Shown here one piece after another: positions 13,838 to 20,712 of a stretch of DNA of 23,320 nt. The notes under the pieces were generated by a model. The model did not search any database. It had not been told where the DNA came from and saw nothing but the letters and a program-made list of their open reading frames with translations. Location of the stretch: positions 1 through 23,320 of the forward strand of contig CAYLXX010000014.1 in NCBI GenBank assembly GCA_964387955.1, given 5' to 3'. This DNA is from CAYLXX01 sp964387955. GTDB taxonomy: Bacteria > Patescibacteriota > Microgenomatia > UBA1406 > GWC2-37-13. Made by a program: the position numbers and the translations under genes. Numbering within the stretch: position 1 is the first letter of the stretch; each line of letters begins with the position of its first letter.

Positions 13838-15349
13838 ATGAAACATATAGATCTCACCATAGAAGGAAAAAAACTTTCCTACGACTTCGATACTCATTTC
13901 TCAAATCTTGTGCAAGTTAATCAAAGTCTTAATCAAGGCGCGTATAAAAATTATCAAGACCGCGGGAGAGTCTATGTGGATGTGCCCATGATCGTCGGTA
14001 TCACAGGCGCCTGCGAGAATATTGACACGCTGTTTAAGGTAGGCAACCGTATGGATCTGCCGTTATTTTTTACCCAGACTGGGCAACTGGCACTCGAGCA
14101 GGCGCTCCAAACATTTTCGGCAGTTTGTACAGTGATCCACTCAGGACGTGATGAGGAAGAGGAAGACGACAGACATCTACGACAGTTTCGTTTGACTGAG
14201 GAAGAGTTTTCGTCGCCCACTGTAGGTATGAGCCGAGAAACATATGATGAGGATAAAATGTATGAGGAACTCCTAAAAAGTATTCAGTCGACAATCCAGG
14301 CCATGATGCACAAAATCCTAAAAGATAACGGCGAAGTGCTTCGCAAGGCATATAAAAGAGATGTCCATAAAATTGAGTATGCCGCAACACATGATTTTTT
14401 ACGAATTACCTACGAAGATGCAGTCAAACTGCTGAATAAAAATGGTTTCCCGAAAGTCATGTTTGGTGATGACTTGAAAGCAGATCATGAAGCGAAAATT
14501 GTGGAGCTACTGAATAAAAAGGGTACAGAACTACCGGTTTTTATCATGAAGTATCCGAAGGAAATCAAGTTTTTTAATATGAAAGTTTCAACGCGAGATG
14601 ACAGATTATGCCTTTCGGCTGATTTAATTTTCCCACATGCGGGTGAAGGGACTGGTTCGGCGGTGCGCGAGCATGACTTTGATAAACTCAACGAGAGATT
14701 GATTACATCAAAGATGTATGAATTGCATATCAAACGAGGTGGCAAGTATGAAGACTTCAAGTGGTACTTGGATATCATGAAGCAAAAGCGCACCGCTCCC
14801 CATGCAGGCTACGGTATTGGTAACGAACGAGTAGTCCAATATGTATTTGGTGAAAAAGATATACGTAACGTGTCAGTTTTTTCACTTCTGAATATGCAGA
14901 CTGGCGATTGGAATAAAAAGCGTTATGGACAAGCGGCCATTATCACCTCGGCCAAGAAGTATATATTGTTGAGCATCGGCCGGGCAGAGAACAAAAAATA
15001 TTTGCTGCCAGCGATTAAGAAACTCGCCAAAAATCCCAACGCCATTTTGTACGCCACTGAGCACACACATGATTTTTTGAAAGATAAAGGAGTGCAAACA
15101 TCCATGGTTTATAAATTATCCGAGATTGGTAAAGCGCCTAATATTGGCGATCTTTTACACCGGAAGATTTTTGACATTATCATCAATATTCCCACACGCG
15201 CTAAGGTGAAGGAGACGAAAGAGTTTACCGATGGTAAATTGATTCGAAAAGGAGCGATTGATATGGGAATCGCTCTTATCACCGATCCTGAGGTAGCAAG
15301 TGTGACGCTTGAGAATTTAGCTATGTCCAACGGCAGCGCGAAAAGTTAA
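13838..15349 (+). CDS. Asn/AspRS-like class II synthetase core fused to an MGS-like domain
   Basis: 503 residues. Residues ~40-345 are a class II synthetase catalytic core of the Asn/Asp/Lys subgroup: YVDVPMIVGI (motif 1 region), LFFTQTGQLALEQAL, Arg104 in SGRDEEEEDDRHLRQFR (motif 2), then GDDLKADHE, FIMKYPKEIKFFNMK, FPHAGEGTGSAVRE and GYGIGNERV (motif 3, Arg331). The N-terminal OB-fold anticodon-binding domain is absent; the core starts near residue 1. Residues ~374-495 match the MGS-like fold at the end of carbamoyl-phosphate synthetase CarB (ILLSIGRAENKKYLLP, LYATEHTHDFL, PNIGDLL, IDMGIALITD). Without a tRNA-binding domain it may be a paralogue that makes a small molecule, as archaeal AsnRS-related asparagine synthetases do. 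The substrate is unknown. Its end is one base from convergent pyrD. Confidence 0.85.
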   Translation: MKHIDLTIEGKKLSYDFDTHFSNLVQVNQSLNQGAYKNYQDRGRVYVDVPMIVGITGACENIDTLFKVGNRMDLPLFFTQTGQLALEQALQTFSAVCTVIHSGRDEEEEDDRHLRQFRLTEEEFSSPTVGMSRETYDEDKMYEELLKSIQSTIQAMMHKILKDNGEVLRKAYKRDVHKIEYAATHDFLRITYEDAVKLLNKNGFPKVMFGDDLKADHEAKIVELLNKKGTELPVFIMKYPKEIKFFNMKVSTRDDRLCLSADLIFPHAGEGTGSAVREHDFDKLNERLITSKMYELHIKRGGKYEDFKWYLDIMKQKRTAPHAGYGIGNERVVQYVFGEKDIRNVSVFSLLNMQTGDWNKKRYGQAAIITSAKKYILLSIGRAENKKYLLPAIKKLAKNPNAILYATEHTHDFLKDKGVQTSMVYKLSEIGKAPNIGDLLHRKIFDIIINIPTRAKVKETKEFTDGKLIRKGAIDMGIALITDPEVASVTLENLAMSNGSAKS

Positions 15350-15350
15350 A

Positions 15351-16436
15351 TTACTGTGCAGATTTGATTTCTTGAGCTAGATATGGGTTCCACATGGCAC
15401 CAGTGGCCGATTGGACTAAGTCGGCTCCGGCGTCACGATAAGCAAAATAATCCTGGGGAGTCATGACGCCACCAACACCGATGATGGTAAACTGGCCATG
15501 TACGTTATCTCTAATTTGAGCAAGTCTTTGTACCATATCGAGTCCTGCCCATTTCACTCCGGCGCCGCAGACGCCGCTTTTAAGTCTATTGGGACCAGGC
15601 AGTGCTTGATTACCATTTTCGTCCACAATAGGAGCGGCGATGGTATTGATGGTGGATATGCCGTCAACAAACGGCGAAACTCTTTGTATTATTTTTTCTA
15701 ATAATTCCTGCTGCTCTTCTGAGTAGTATCCAAGTTTGATAAGAAGGGGAATGTCGCCGATTCGCTCTTTCATCCTGCGGCTGATGACTTCAACTGCCTG
15801 AGGGTTGTAACAAAGGACTCCTTCGTTTGAGACATTGGGACAGGAATAATTGCCTTCGACAACTTTCACTCCAGTCTGGGCTGCTAGTTCCGCGGTTTTG
15901 GCAAAATCATCAAAATAATCCTCTTCGCTAAAACCTGGTTTGACTGTTCCTACAACACTCATAACCACGAGCTGTCCTGGTTTTTCGTGATTGACCGCTT
16001 CACGTAAATCATCGACCCAAAACTCAGGGCCCCTTGAAGGATTGCCAAAAGAATTTGTGATACTTATATCCTTGGGTGATTTATTTGTAGTTCTTAGTCC
16101 AAGTTGCGGTTGGGCAGCTTTATCAAGAGTCAAGTCTCCATCAAGATCAAGATACAAAACATTAGGGAACTGATTGACTGCAAAAACAGTACTTCTTTGA
16201 GTTTTATAATGAACAACATCAAATCCCTTATCAAGCGCAGCTTTTACGTAGGTACTATTTAAAAGTGGTCCGGCAGGGATGCCAAATGGAGTGTGAATTT
16301 TATAACCTAAAAAATCATACGTTGGCTCGCCGATTGATTCATATGTTTTCCTATCTGCGAAAGCACCGAATGGCCCTCGGTCAAAGTTCTCATCATACGA
16401 GAGATCGACATCGTAAAAAGGTACTGGTGTAGCCAT
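15351..16436 (-). CDS. pyrD: dihydroorotate dehydrogenase-family flavoprotein
   Basis: 361 residues from ATG 16436, chosen because GAGGAG lies ~10 bases upstream; frames from TTG 16472 or ATG 16466 start at or before the predicted transcript start. A TIM barrel with family motifs: FGIPAGPLLNSTYVKAAL, VHYKTQRS, ITNSFGNPSRGP, VVEGNYSCPNVS (compare NxSCPN of class 1 enzymes), LLIKLGYY, STINTI, and GVGGVMTPQDYFAYRDAGADLVQSATG, the FMN phosphate loop. DHODHs oxidise dihydroorotate to orotate in pyrimidine synthesis. The substrate here is inferred from family only, as related barrels act on dihydropyrimidines. No other pyr gene is adjacent, but the convergent neighbour carries a CarB-type MGS domain. 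Confidence 0.85.
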   Translation of the reverse strand: MATPVPFYDVDLSYDENFDRGPFGAFADRKTYESIGEPTYDFLGYKIHTPFGIPAGPLLNSTYVKAALDKGFDVVHYKTQRSTVFAVNQFPNVLYLDLDGDLTLDKAAQPQLGLRTTNKSPKDISITNSFGNPSRGPEFWVDDLREAVNHEKPGQLVVMSVVGTVKPGFSEEDYFDDFAKTAELAAQTGVKVVEGNYSCPNVSNEGVLCYNPQAVEVISRRMKERIGDIPLLIKLGYYSEEQQELLEKIIQRVSPFVDGISTINTIAAPIVDENGNQALPGPNRLKSGVCGAGVKWAGLDMVQRLAQIRDNVHGQFTIIGVGGVMTPQDYFAYRDAGADLVQSATGAMWNPYLAQEIKSAQ

Positions 16437-16475
16437 AGGTATTTCTCCTCTTTCCTGTGCAGACATATTCAAGAC

Positions 16476-16503
16476 ATTATAATTGTCACAAGTAATTATG
16501 CAA
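16476..16503 (-). promoter_or_regulatory. promoter of pyrD
   Basis: On the minus strand TTGCAT (16503-16498), 16-base spacer, TATAAT (16481-16476). Predicted start near 16469, giving a ~33-nt leader that contains the Shine-Dalgarno GAGGAG before ATG 16436. pyrD is therefore one of the few genes outside the island with a ribosome site. ATG 16466, at about +4, is a possible leaderless alternative. Confidence 0.6.
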
Positions 16504-16511
16504 TAGATAAT

Positions 16512-18641
16512 TTAAAGACCAAGCGCTTCGTGATTTTTCTGCATTGATCCTAGAATGATTTGCACAAATTCCTGAAGAGGAAGACCAAGTTTTTCTTCAC
16601 ACATTTTGATTTGATCGCGATTAACAGCTGCAGAGAACGATGGGGTCTTAAATTTTTTTAAAACAGACTCTACACTTAATGAGGTTAATTTTTTATCTGG
16701 CATGACGAGAGTGGCAGAGACAATAATGCCGGTTAATTCATCGCATGTGTAAAGCGCCCATTCCATACGCGATTGGGGAGGACGCTGGCCATTGTTTTCG
16801 TGATTGTGAGACAAAATTGCCTCAACCACTTCTTGATCTGCAATATTATTTTCACTCATCCATTTGATAGTTTCTTGGGTGTGTAAATCTGGACGTTCAC
16901 GGTGATGTTCCCAGTCCGCATCATGAAGTAAGCCGGCCAGTCCCCAAACACTTTCATCCTCGCCAAAATGATTTGCCAACCCTCTCATCGCCGCTTCAAC
17001 TGCCAGACAATGTTTCACTAAATTTTTATTTTTAATATGGCTATCGACAATTGAGAAGGCAATATCTCTTATTTTTTGATCGATCCTGGCAGTAGTAGAT
17101 TTAGAAGTTGTTGGAGCGGCTTTTTTTTTACTCTGTTTACTAAAAATTTGGGGATAGATTTTTTTTGTCAGTTCATCGGTTTCAGTTCTCAATTGGGGGA
17201 ATAATGTGCCTTCGCGGCCGCTGATATCCTCAAGAAACCAAAACAGTCGTTCGCTTTGTCCATAGCCTGATGTCGGCGGCATGCCCCACTCAAGCATCTC
17301 AACATAATCAATATCCAGCATTTGTGCTTCTTCATCGCCTTGATCGCGCAGTGACTGTTGTTCTAAGAAGCGATCCAGCTGATCTTGAGGATCATTGATT
17401 TCTGAGTAGCCGTTACCTAGTTCAGATCCTGCCAAAATGATCTGGAAACGTTCGGTCAGTTCAGGTTTTTTGGGATCTGATTTGGCCAGCGGCGATAAAA
17501 ACTTGGGTACATGCACCAGAAATGCCGGGCCAGCAACAGTTTTACGGATCAATTTCCATAAATTATCGATGAGTCTGTTTTTATTGATGGCGCCAGTCAA
17601 CTCGACGCCGTGTTTTTTGACAATATCTAGCATCTCTTTTTCACTGGCTTTGAAAATATCAATATTGAATCGTTCTTGAATCGCTGAGACATAATCAATT
17701 TCCTTCCAATCATCTGCCAGATCGAATGTCATACCACGAGCAGTAAATTTGGTTTTTCCGTATACTTTATTGGCGATTTCGATAATCAGTTCGCGCACAA
17801 ATTTCATGTTGTCGCGGTAATCAGCATAGGCCCAATACCACTCAAGCTGATAGTACTCCTGTAAATGTTCATCACTTATGCCTTCATTGCGAAAGTTTGG
17901 CGCCAGTGTATACACCTTTTCAAGACCTGCGCCAATAAGCCTTTTCAGATATAATTCGGTTGATATACGAAGATAAAAATCCTGATCTAATTCATTGTGG
18001 TGGGTGACAAACGGTTTGGCATCGGCTCCGCCGGTGACGTGTTCAAGGACAGGAGTCTCAACCTCGATGAATCCTCTTTTATGCATAAACTCTCGTTGCA
18101 CTTGCCAAAACCTAGATTTGCGTAAAAAAAGCTCGAGATTTTGACGATTCAATATCAGATCCAGATAGCGTCTGCGGAATTGTTGTTCTTTTTCATCAAG
18201 TTTGGCAGGCAGCGGACGCAGACTTTTTGCTAAAAGTACAATGGATTTGGCAAATAAGGTGATCTGGCCTTGCTGAGTTTTATCAATAGTACCTGTAATT
18301 TCGATAAAATCTCCTTCATCAAGGAGTTTAAGATGTTCCCAGGGAATATATGATTCGCTTAGATTGGCTACAAGTTGGTCTTGCTTGATACAAATTTGGA
18401 TTTTGCCTGATTGATCAAGTAGGTCGCCAAACATGAGTTTGCCGTGATTACGCAGAGAGATCAGTCGGCCGGCGAGTGTGACTTGTTTATTCTGATACTC
18501 AGGAAAATGGTCGAAAACATCTTGATTATTGCGGTCTTTATGAGATTTGGCAGGGTAGGGGTTAATACCGAGTTCGCGCAGTTTTTTTAAATTCTCAATC
18601 CGTCTCTCCCGTTGCCCGACGAAATCATCTGCTTGTGCCAT
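16512..18641 (-). CDS. lysS: lysyl-tRNA synthetase (class II) with C-terminal HD hydrolase domain
   Basis: 709 residues, about 200 more than a usual LysRS. Residues ~55-150 are the OB-fold anticodon-binding domain (VTLAGRLISLRNHGKLMFGDLLDQSGKIQ). Residues ~175-490 are the class II core: HKRGFIEVETPVLEHVTGGADAKPF, motif 2 FRNEGISDEHLQEYYQLEWYW, motif 3 SGYGQSERLFWFLEDISG. A Lys/Ala/Thr/Ser linker (~497-515) leads to an HD domain (~515-709) with the metal-site pattern H (KHCLAVE), HD (GLLHDADWEHH), H (SHNHENN) and D (CDELTG), so it looks active as a phosphohydrolase. It charges tRNA-Lys; what the HD part hydrolyses is unknown. It lies 20 bp after greA, a common pairing, but has its own TATAAT. 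Confidence 0.92.
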   Translation of the reverse strand: MAQADDFVGQRERRIENLKKLRELGINPYPAKSHKDRNNQDVFDHFPEYQNKQVTLAGRLISLRNHGKLMFGDLLDQSGKIQICIKQDQLVANLSESYIPWEHLKLLDEGDFIEITGTIDKTQQGQITLFAKSIVLLAKSLRPLPAKLDEKEQQFRRRYLDLILNRQNLELFLRKSRFWQVQREFMHKRGFIEVETPVLEHVTGGADAKPFVTHHNELDQDFYLRISTELYLKRLIGAGLEKVYTLAPNFRNEGISDEHLQEYYQLEWYWAYADYRDNMKFVRELIIEIANKVYGKTKFTARGMTFDLADDWKEIDYVSAIQERFNIDIFKASEKEMLDIVKKHGVELTGAINKNRLIDNLWKLIRKTVAGPAFLVHVPKFLSPLAKSDPKKPELTERFQIILAGSELGNGYSEINDPQDQLDRFLEQQSLRDQGDEEAQMLDIDYVEMLEWGMPPTSGYGQSERLFWFLEDISGREGTLFPQLRTETDELTKKIYPQIFSKQSKKKAAPTTSKSTTARIDQKIRDIAFSIVDSHIKNKNLVKHCLAVEAAMRGLANHFGEDESVWGLAGLLHDADWEHHRERPDLHTQETIKWMSENNIADQEVVEAILSHNHENNGQRPPQSRMEWALYTCDELTGIIVSATLVMPDKKLTSLSVESVLKKFKTPSFSAAVNRDQIKMCEEKLGLPLQEFVQIILGSMQKNHEALGL

Positions 18642-18648
18642 GGAGATT

Positions 18649-18654
18649 ATTATA
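18649..18654 (-). promoter_or_regulatory. -10 box of lysS
   Basis: Perfect TATAAT on the minus strand (18654-18649) inside the 20-bp greA-lysS gap. The predicted start at ~18642 is on the lysS ATG (18641), so the mRNA would be leaderless. No good -35 at the standard distance. Confidence 0.5.
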
Positions 18655-18661
18655 GCAGAGG

Positions 18662-19126
18662 TTAGGGATGTTTGATTTCAACTATTGTGTAAATAACCTT
18701 GCCGGCTGGTACTTGTACTTCAACTTTTTCACCAGAATTTTTACCAAAAATTGCTTTACCGATAGGGGATGTAGTCGAAAGTTTTTTCTCCAGCGGGTTG
18801 GCTTCAAATTCACCAACAAGTTGATATTCATCTTTATTACCATTTACTTCAACTGTGATTTTATCGCCAATATCAGCACCGCCGTTGGTGTGATTGCTCT
18901 GGATTATCTCAGCGTTTTTGATGAGTTCTTCAAGTTCACGTATACGTCCTTCAACAAATGCCAAATCTTCTTTGGCAGCTGCGTACTCGCTGTTTTCGGA
19001 TAAATCACCCATATTACGGGCAGTTTGAAGTCGAATAACGGCTTTTTCACGCTTATTTTTCGTGAGCTCTTCATGTTCTTTTTTGACTTTTTCAAATCCT
19101 TCTTGGGTAAATTGGACTCTGTTCAT
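18662..19126 (-). CDS. greA: transcription elongation factor GreA
   Basis: 154 residues, normal length. The N-terminal coiled coil (residues 1-~75) carries the acidic tip GDLSENSEY (residues ~40-48), whose Asp and Glu reach into the RNA polymerase secondary channel and promote cleavage of backtracked RNA. The C-terminal FKBP-like domain (~80-154) includes IGDKITVEVNG, STTSPIGKAIFGKNSGEKVEVQVPAG and YTIVEI. The ATG at 19126 follows a leader with a terminator-like hairpin, suggesting attenuation. lysS follows 20 bp downstream. Confidence 0.96.
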   Translation of the reverse strand: MNRVQFTQEGFEKVKKEHEELTKNKREKAVIRLQTARNMGDLSENSEYAAAKEDLAFVEGRIRELEELIKNAEIIQSNHTNGGADIGDKITVEVNGNKDEYQLVGEFEANPLEKKLSTTSPIGKAIFGKNSGEKVEVQVPAGKVIYTIVEIKHP

Positions 19127-19132
19127 ATGTAT

Positions 19133-19169
19133 AAAAAAATAATCCCCCTAATGATCCATGAGTGGGGAT
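19133..19169 (-). terminator. terminator-like hairpin in the greA leader
   Basis: On the minus strand ATCCCC (19169-19164) pairs with GGGGAT (19147-19142), with a small ATG/CAT inner stem, and is followed almost at once by seven U residues (19139-19133). It lies between the predicted greA transcript start (~19171) and the greA ATG (19126), so it can act as an attenuator and release a ~40-nt RNA. Confidence 0.6.
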
Positions 19170-19177
19170 GTATAAAA

Positions 19178-19206
19178 ATATTACTATAAATACAGGCCTT
19201 TGTCAA
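19178..19206 (-). promoter_or_regulatory. promoter of greA
   Basis: On the minus strand a perfect TTGACA (19206-19201), 17-base spacer and TAATAT (19183-19178). Predicted start near 19171; leader ~45 nt. Its -35 mirrors the -35 of the divergent gene at 19227. Confidence 0.55.
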
Positions 19207-19221
19207 CCACCTTAGGCGGTT
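19205..19221. promoter_or_regulatory. inverted repeat between divergent promoters, possible operator
   Basis: AACCACC-TTA-GGCGGTT, a 7-bp inverted repeat with one mismatch, centred between the greA -35 and the -35 of the plus-strand gene. A dimeric regulator could cover both promoters; no such regulator is identified here. Confidence 0.35.
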
Positions 19222-19226
19222 AATAC

Positions 19227-19255
19227 TTGACAAATACATACAATAGATGTATACC
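19227..19255 (+). promoter_or_regulatory. promoter of the 19257/19263 gene
   Basis: A perfect TTGACA (19227-19232), 17-base spacer, TATACC (19250-19255). The predicted start at ~19262 coincides with the second ATG (19263). An apparent TTG start codon at 19227 is in fact the -35 box. Confidence 0.55.
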
Positions 19256-19256
19256 A

Positions 19257-19916
19257 ATGACAATGGTATTTATTGATCAGGGTTTCAGCTTCAACCCACT
19301 AGAGCAAGATATACTCATGCGTGAGCGGATGCAGGCTGATGAACAAGAACCAGAGGGTGCTGAACTGGTGATTTATGAGACAGTTGATGTTGCGGCTATT
19401 CTTGAATACGAATTAGGTCATATTCCCGATAAATCAACCAGATTTTCTCAACTACACGAGAACGTACACCACCAGATATCTACAGATAAAAGAAGTCTTA
19501 TTTTAGTTCCTTTACAAGACAACGCTTATTACGCAGTTATGTTGGATGGCTGCCGTTATCCGCTTTCTCGATTGCCTCAAAGATATGATTTTGATGAGAA
19601 GTATGGTATTGTGCCGCCAGATGAAGAAGGCATATTGCTTGAAGGTTTTTTTAGAAAACCTACTGTTGCAGAAATTGACGAAGGTTTTGAACAACCAGTC
19701 TTTATGTCCAGCCCAGTTGATTTAACTTTATCGGTTGAACCTAATTCCCGTTGGAATGAGTACCTTAATCCCGACGCTTCAGCTTTTGGCAAATATATCG
19801 ACCATTTTAGAAAAGACGAACCATTGCTTATGAGACAAGCAGCAACAGCTACACAAACGTTGCCTTCCATTGGGTTCTTTATCGCCAACTCTGCTCATGA
19901 AATTCTAGCCTCCTAA
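19257..19916 (+). CDS. protein of unknown function
   Basis: 219 residues from ATG 19257, or 217 from ATG 19263, which sits on the predicted transcript start and is equally good (leaderless). An open frame extends to TTG 19227 but that codon belongs to the promoter. Soluble, acidic, no signal peptide or membrane helix. Segments such as YETVDVAAILEYELGHIPD, NAYYAVMLDGCRYPLSRLPQ and GFFRKPTVAEIDEGF suggest a mixed alpha/beta protein, but I recognise no family. It diverges from greA and ends ~40 bp before tRNA-Glu, whose promoter lies in that gap. Confidence 0.7.
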   Translation: MTMVFIDQGFSFNPLEQDILMRERMQADEQEPEGAELVIYETVDVAAILEYELGHIPDKSTRFSQLHENVHHQISTDKRSLILVPLQDNAYYAVMLDGCRYPLSRLPQRYDFDEKYGIVPPDEEGILLEGFFRKPTVAEIDEGFEQPVFMSSPVDLTLSVEPNSRWNEYLNPDASAFGKYIDHFRKDEPLLMRQAATATQTLPSIGFFIANSAHEILAS

Positions 19917-19917
19917 C

Positions 19918-19946
19918 TTGCCTTAAACCCCTCAGAATGATACAAT
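19918..19946 (+). promoter_or_regulatory. promoter of tRNA-Glu
   Basis: TTGCCT (19918-19923), 17-base spacer, TACAAT (19941-19946); predicted start ~19953, six bases before the mature tRNA 5' end. It may also serve the unknown gene placed right behind the tRNA. Confidence 0.55.
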
Positions 19947-19958
19947 TATCCCAGATCT

Positions 19959-20031
19959 GGCCCCATCGTCTAGTGGCCTAGGACACCAGGTTCTCATCCT
20001 GGTAACCGGGATTCGAATTCCCGTGGGGTCA
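19959..20031 (+). tRNA. tRNA-Glu (anticodon CUC)
   Basis: 73 nt. The acceptor stem GGCCCCA/TGGGGTC has one G-U pair, with discriminator A at 20031. The D-arm has the CGTCTAG...AGGAC pattern of bacterial tRNA-Glu. The anticodon stem CCAGG/CCTGG holds the loop TTCTCAT, so the anticodon is CTC and reads GAG. The T-arm is CGGGA-TTCGAAT-TCCCG. CCA is not encoded. The last 12 bases of the gene plus the following C recur at 20700-20712. Confidence 0.95.
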
Positions 20032-20032
20032 C
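20020..20032 (+). repeat. 13-bp direct repeat, left copy (tRNA 3' end; candidate att site)
   Basis: CCCGTGGGGTCAC: the last 12 bases of the tRNA-Glu gene plus one base. An identical copy stands at 20700-20712. Confidence 0.7.
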
Positions 20033-20040
20033 AATAGCCC

Positions 20041-20685
20041 ATGTTAGAAGCACAAATAGAACATCTACCTAAACATGAAACCAAATATCAACCGCTGGAT
20101 GCCACTCTATTGATTCAATCATATAGGCACCCAACAAGCTTAAGTGACGGAATTACACCTGAAGGGGCTTGGGTGCCTGGAATAATATCTGTAGGAAATA
20201 CAGGTTTGCAAATATTACTTATTGATCACGGAGGTAAACCTTCTCAAAGGGGGATTTCACCTGAAAACCCGACTGAGTATATGTGGGAGCAGCACTTTAC
20301 TCCTGAGGGAGCTGTCGAGCCATCTCCCCAAAATGCAATTAAGTATAGTTTGATATATGCTTATGCTCTAAATCAGTTTTTAGAATGGTGGGAAAATGAT
20401 CATAACTTTAATTCAGGTGAGTTAATGGACATATTTAAAGGAGAACCAAGGCCTAACAAACCAAAATACCTTACAGGAAGTACAAATAAGACTATGGAAA
20501 CGTATAGATCAAAGCTACTTGGAGCGGATGACTTTACAACTTATCCATTCCCTTCTCAACCCTCAAAAATTCATACATATTTTTTACACCTTGATCGATT
20601 AGTTCATGATGAAAGAGCCAGATCGGTATTAAATAAATTTAGTCAGGAATGTAAAAATAAAAACTTTAAAGTCATCTCACACTAG
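20041..20685 (+). CDS. cargo gene of the tRNA-Glu element, unknown function
   Basis: 214 residues, soluble, no signal or membrane segment. Not recognised as integrase, toxin, methylase or nuclease. Visible segments: a hydrophobic strand region (VPGIISVGNTGLQILLIDHGG), a motif-like YMWEQHFTPEGAVEPSPQN, a helix with LNQFLEWWENDHNF, and a basic C-terminal helix ending NKNFKVISH. The ATG lies nine bases after the tRNA 3' end, with no room for a promoter or Shine-Dalgarno. It is probably read from the tRNA promoter, and 3' processing of the tRNA would leave a short-leader mRNA. By eye it looks more AT-rich than its neighbours (not measured). Flanked by the 13-bp repeats. Confidence 0.7.
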   Translation: MLEAQIEHLPKHETKYQPLDATLLIQSYRHPTSLSDGITPEGAWVPGIISVGNTGLQILLIDHGGKPSQRGISPENPTEYMWEQHFTPEGAVEPSPQNAIKYSLIYAYALNQFLEWWENDHNFNSGELMDIFKGEPRPNKPKYLTGSTNKTMETYRSKLLGADDFTTYPFPSQPSKIHTYFLHLDRLVHDERARSVLNKFSQECKNKNFKVISH

Positions 20686-20699
20686 ATACCAACACCAAA

Positions 20700-20712
20700 C
20701 CCGTGGGGTCAC
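20700..20712 (+). repeat. 13-bp direct repeat, right copy
   Basis: An exact copy of 20020-20032. It contains the stop codon (TGA, 20711-20709) of the minus-strand CYTH gene, whose 3' end therefore borders the element. Confidence 0.7.

Larger units (their letters stand above)
20020..20712 (+). mobile_element. candidate one-gene integrated element at the tRNA-Glu 3' end
   Basis: A ~680-bp segment bounded by exact 13-bp copies of the tRNA 3' end, containing one unknown gene and nothing else. The layout is that of a tRNA-targeting integrative element: the left copy completes the tRNA and the right copy marks the old junction. There is no integrase, so it would need one in trans or be a relic. 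The tRNA remains complete. A chance 13-bp match in this span is very unlikely. Confidence 0.55.

Noticed and set aside
16437..16472. TTG 16472 as start of pyrD
   Set aside because: It lies at or upstream of the predicted transcript start; ATG 16436 has a strong Shine-Dalgarno.
19227..19256. TTG 19227 as start of the 229-codon frame
   Set aside because: The codon is part of a consensus -35 box; the transcript starts ~35 bases later.
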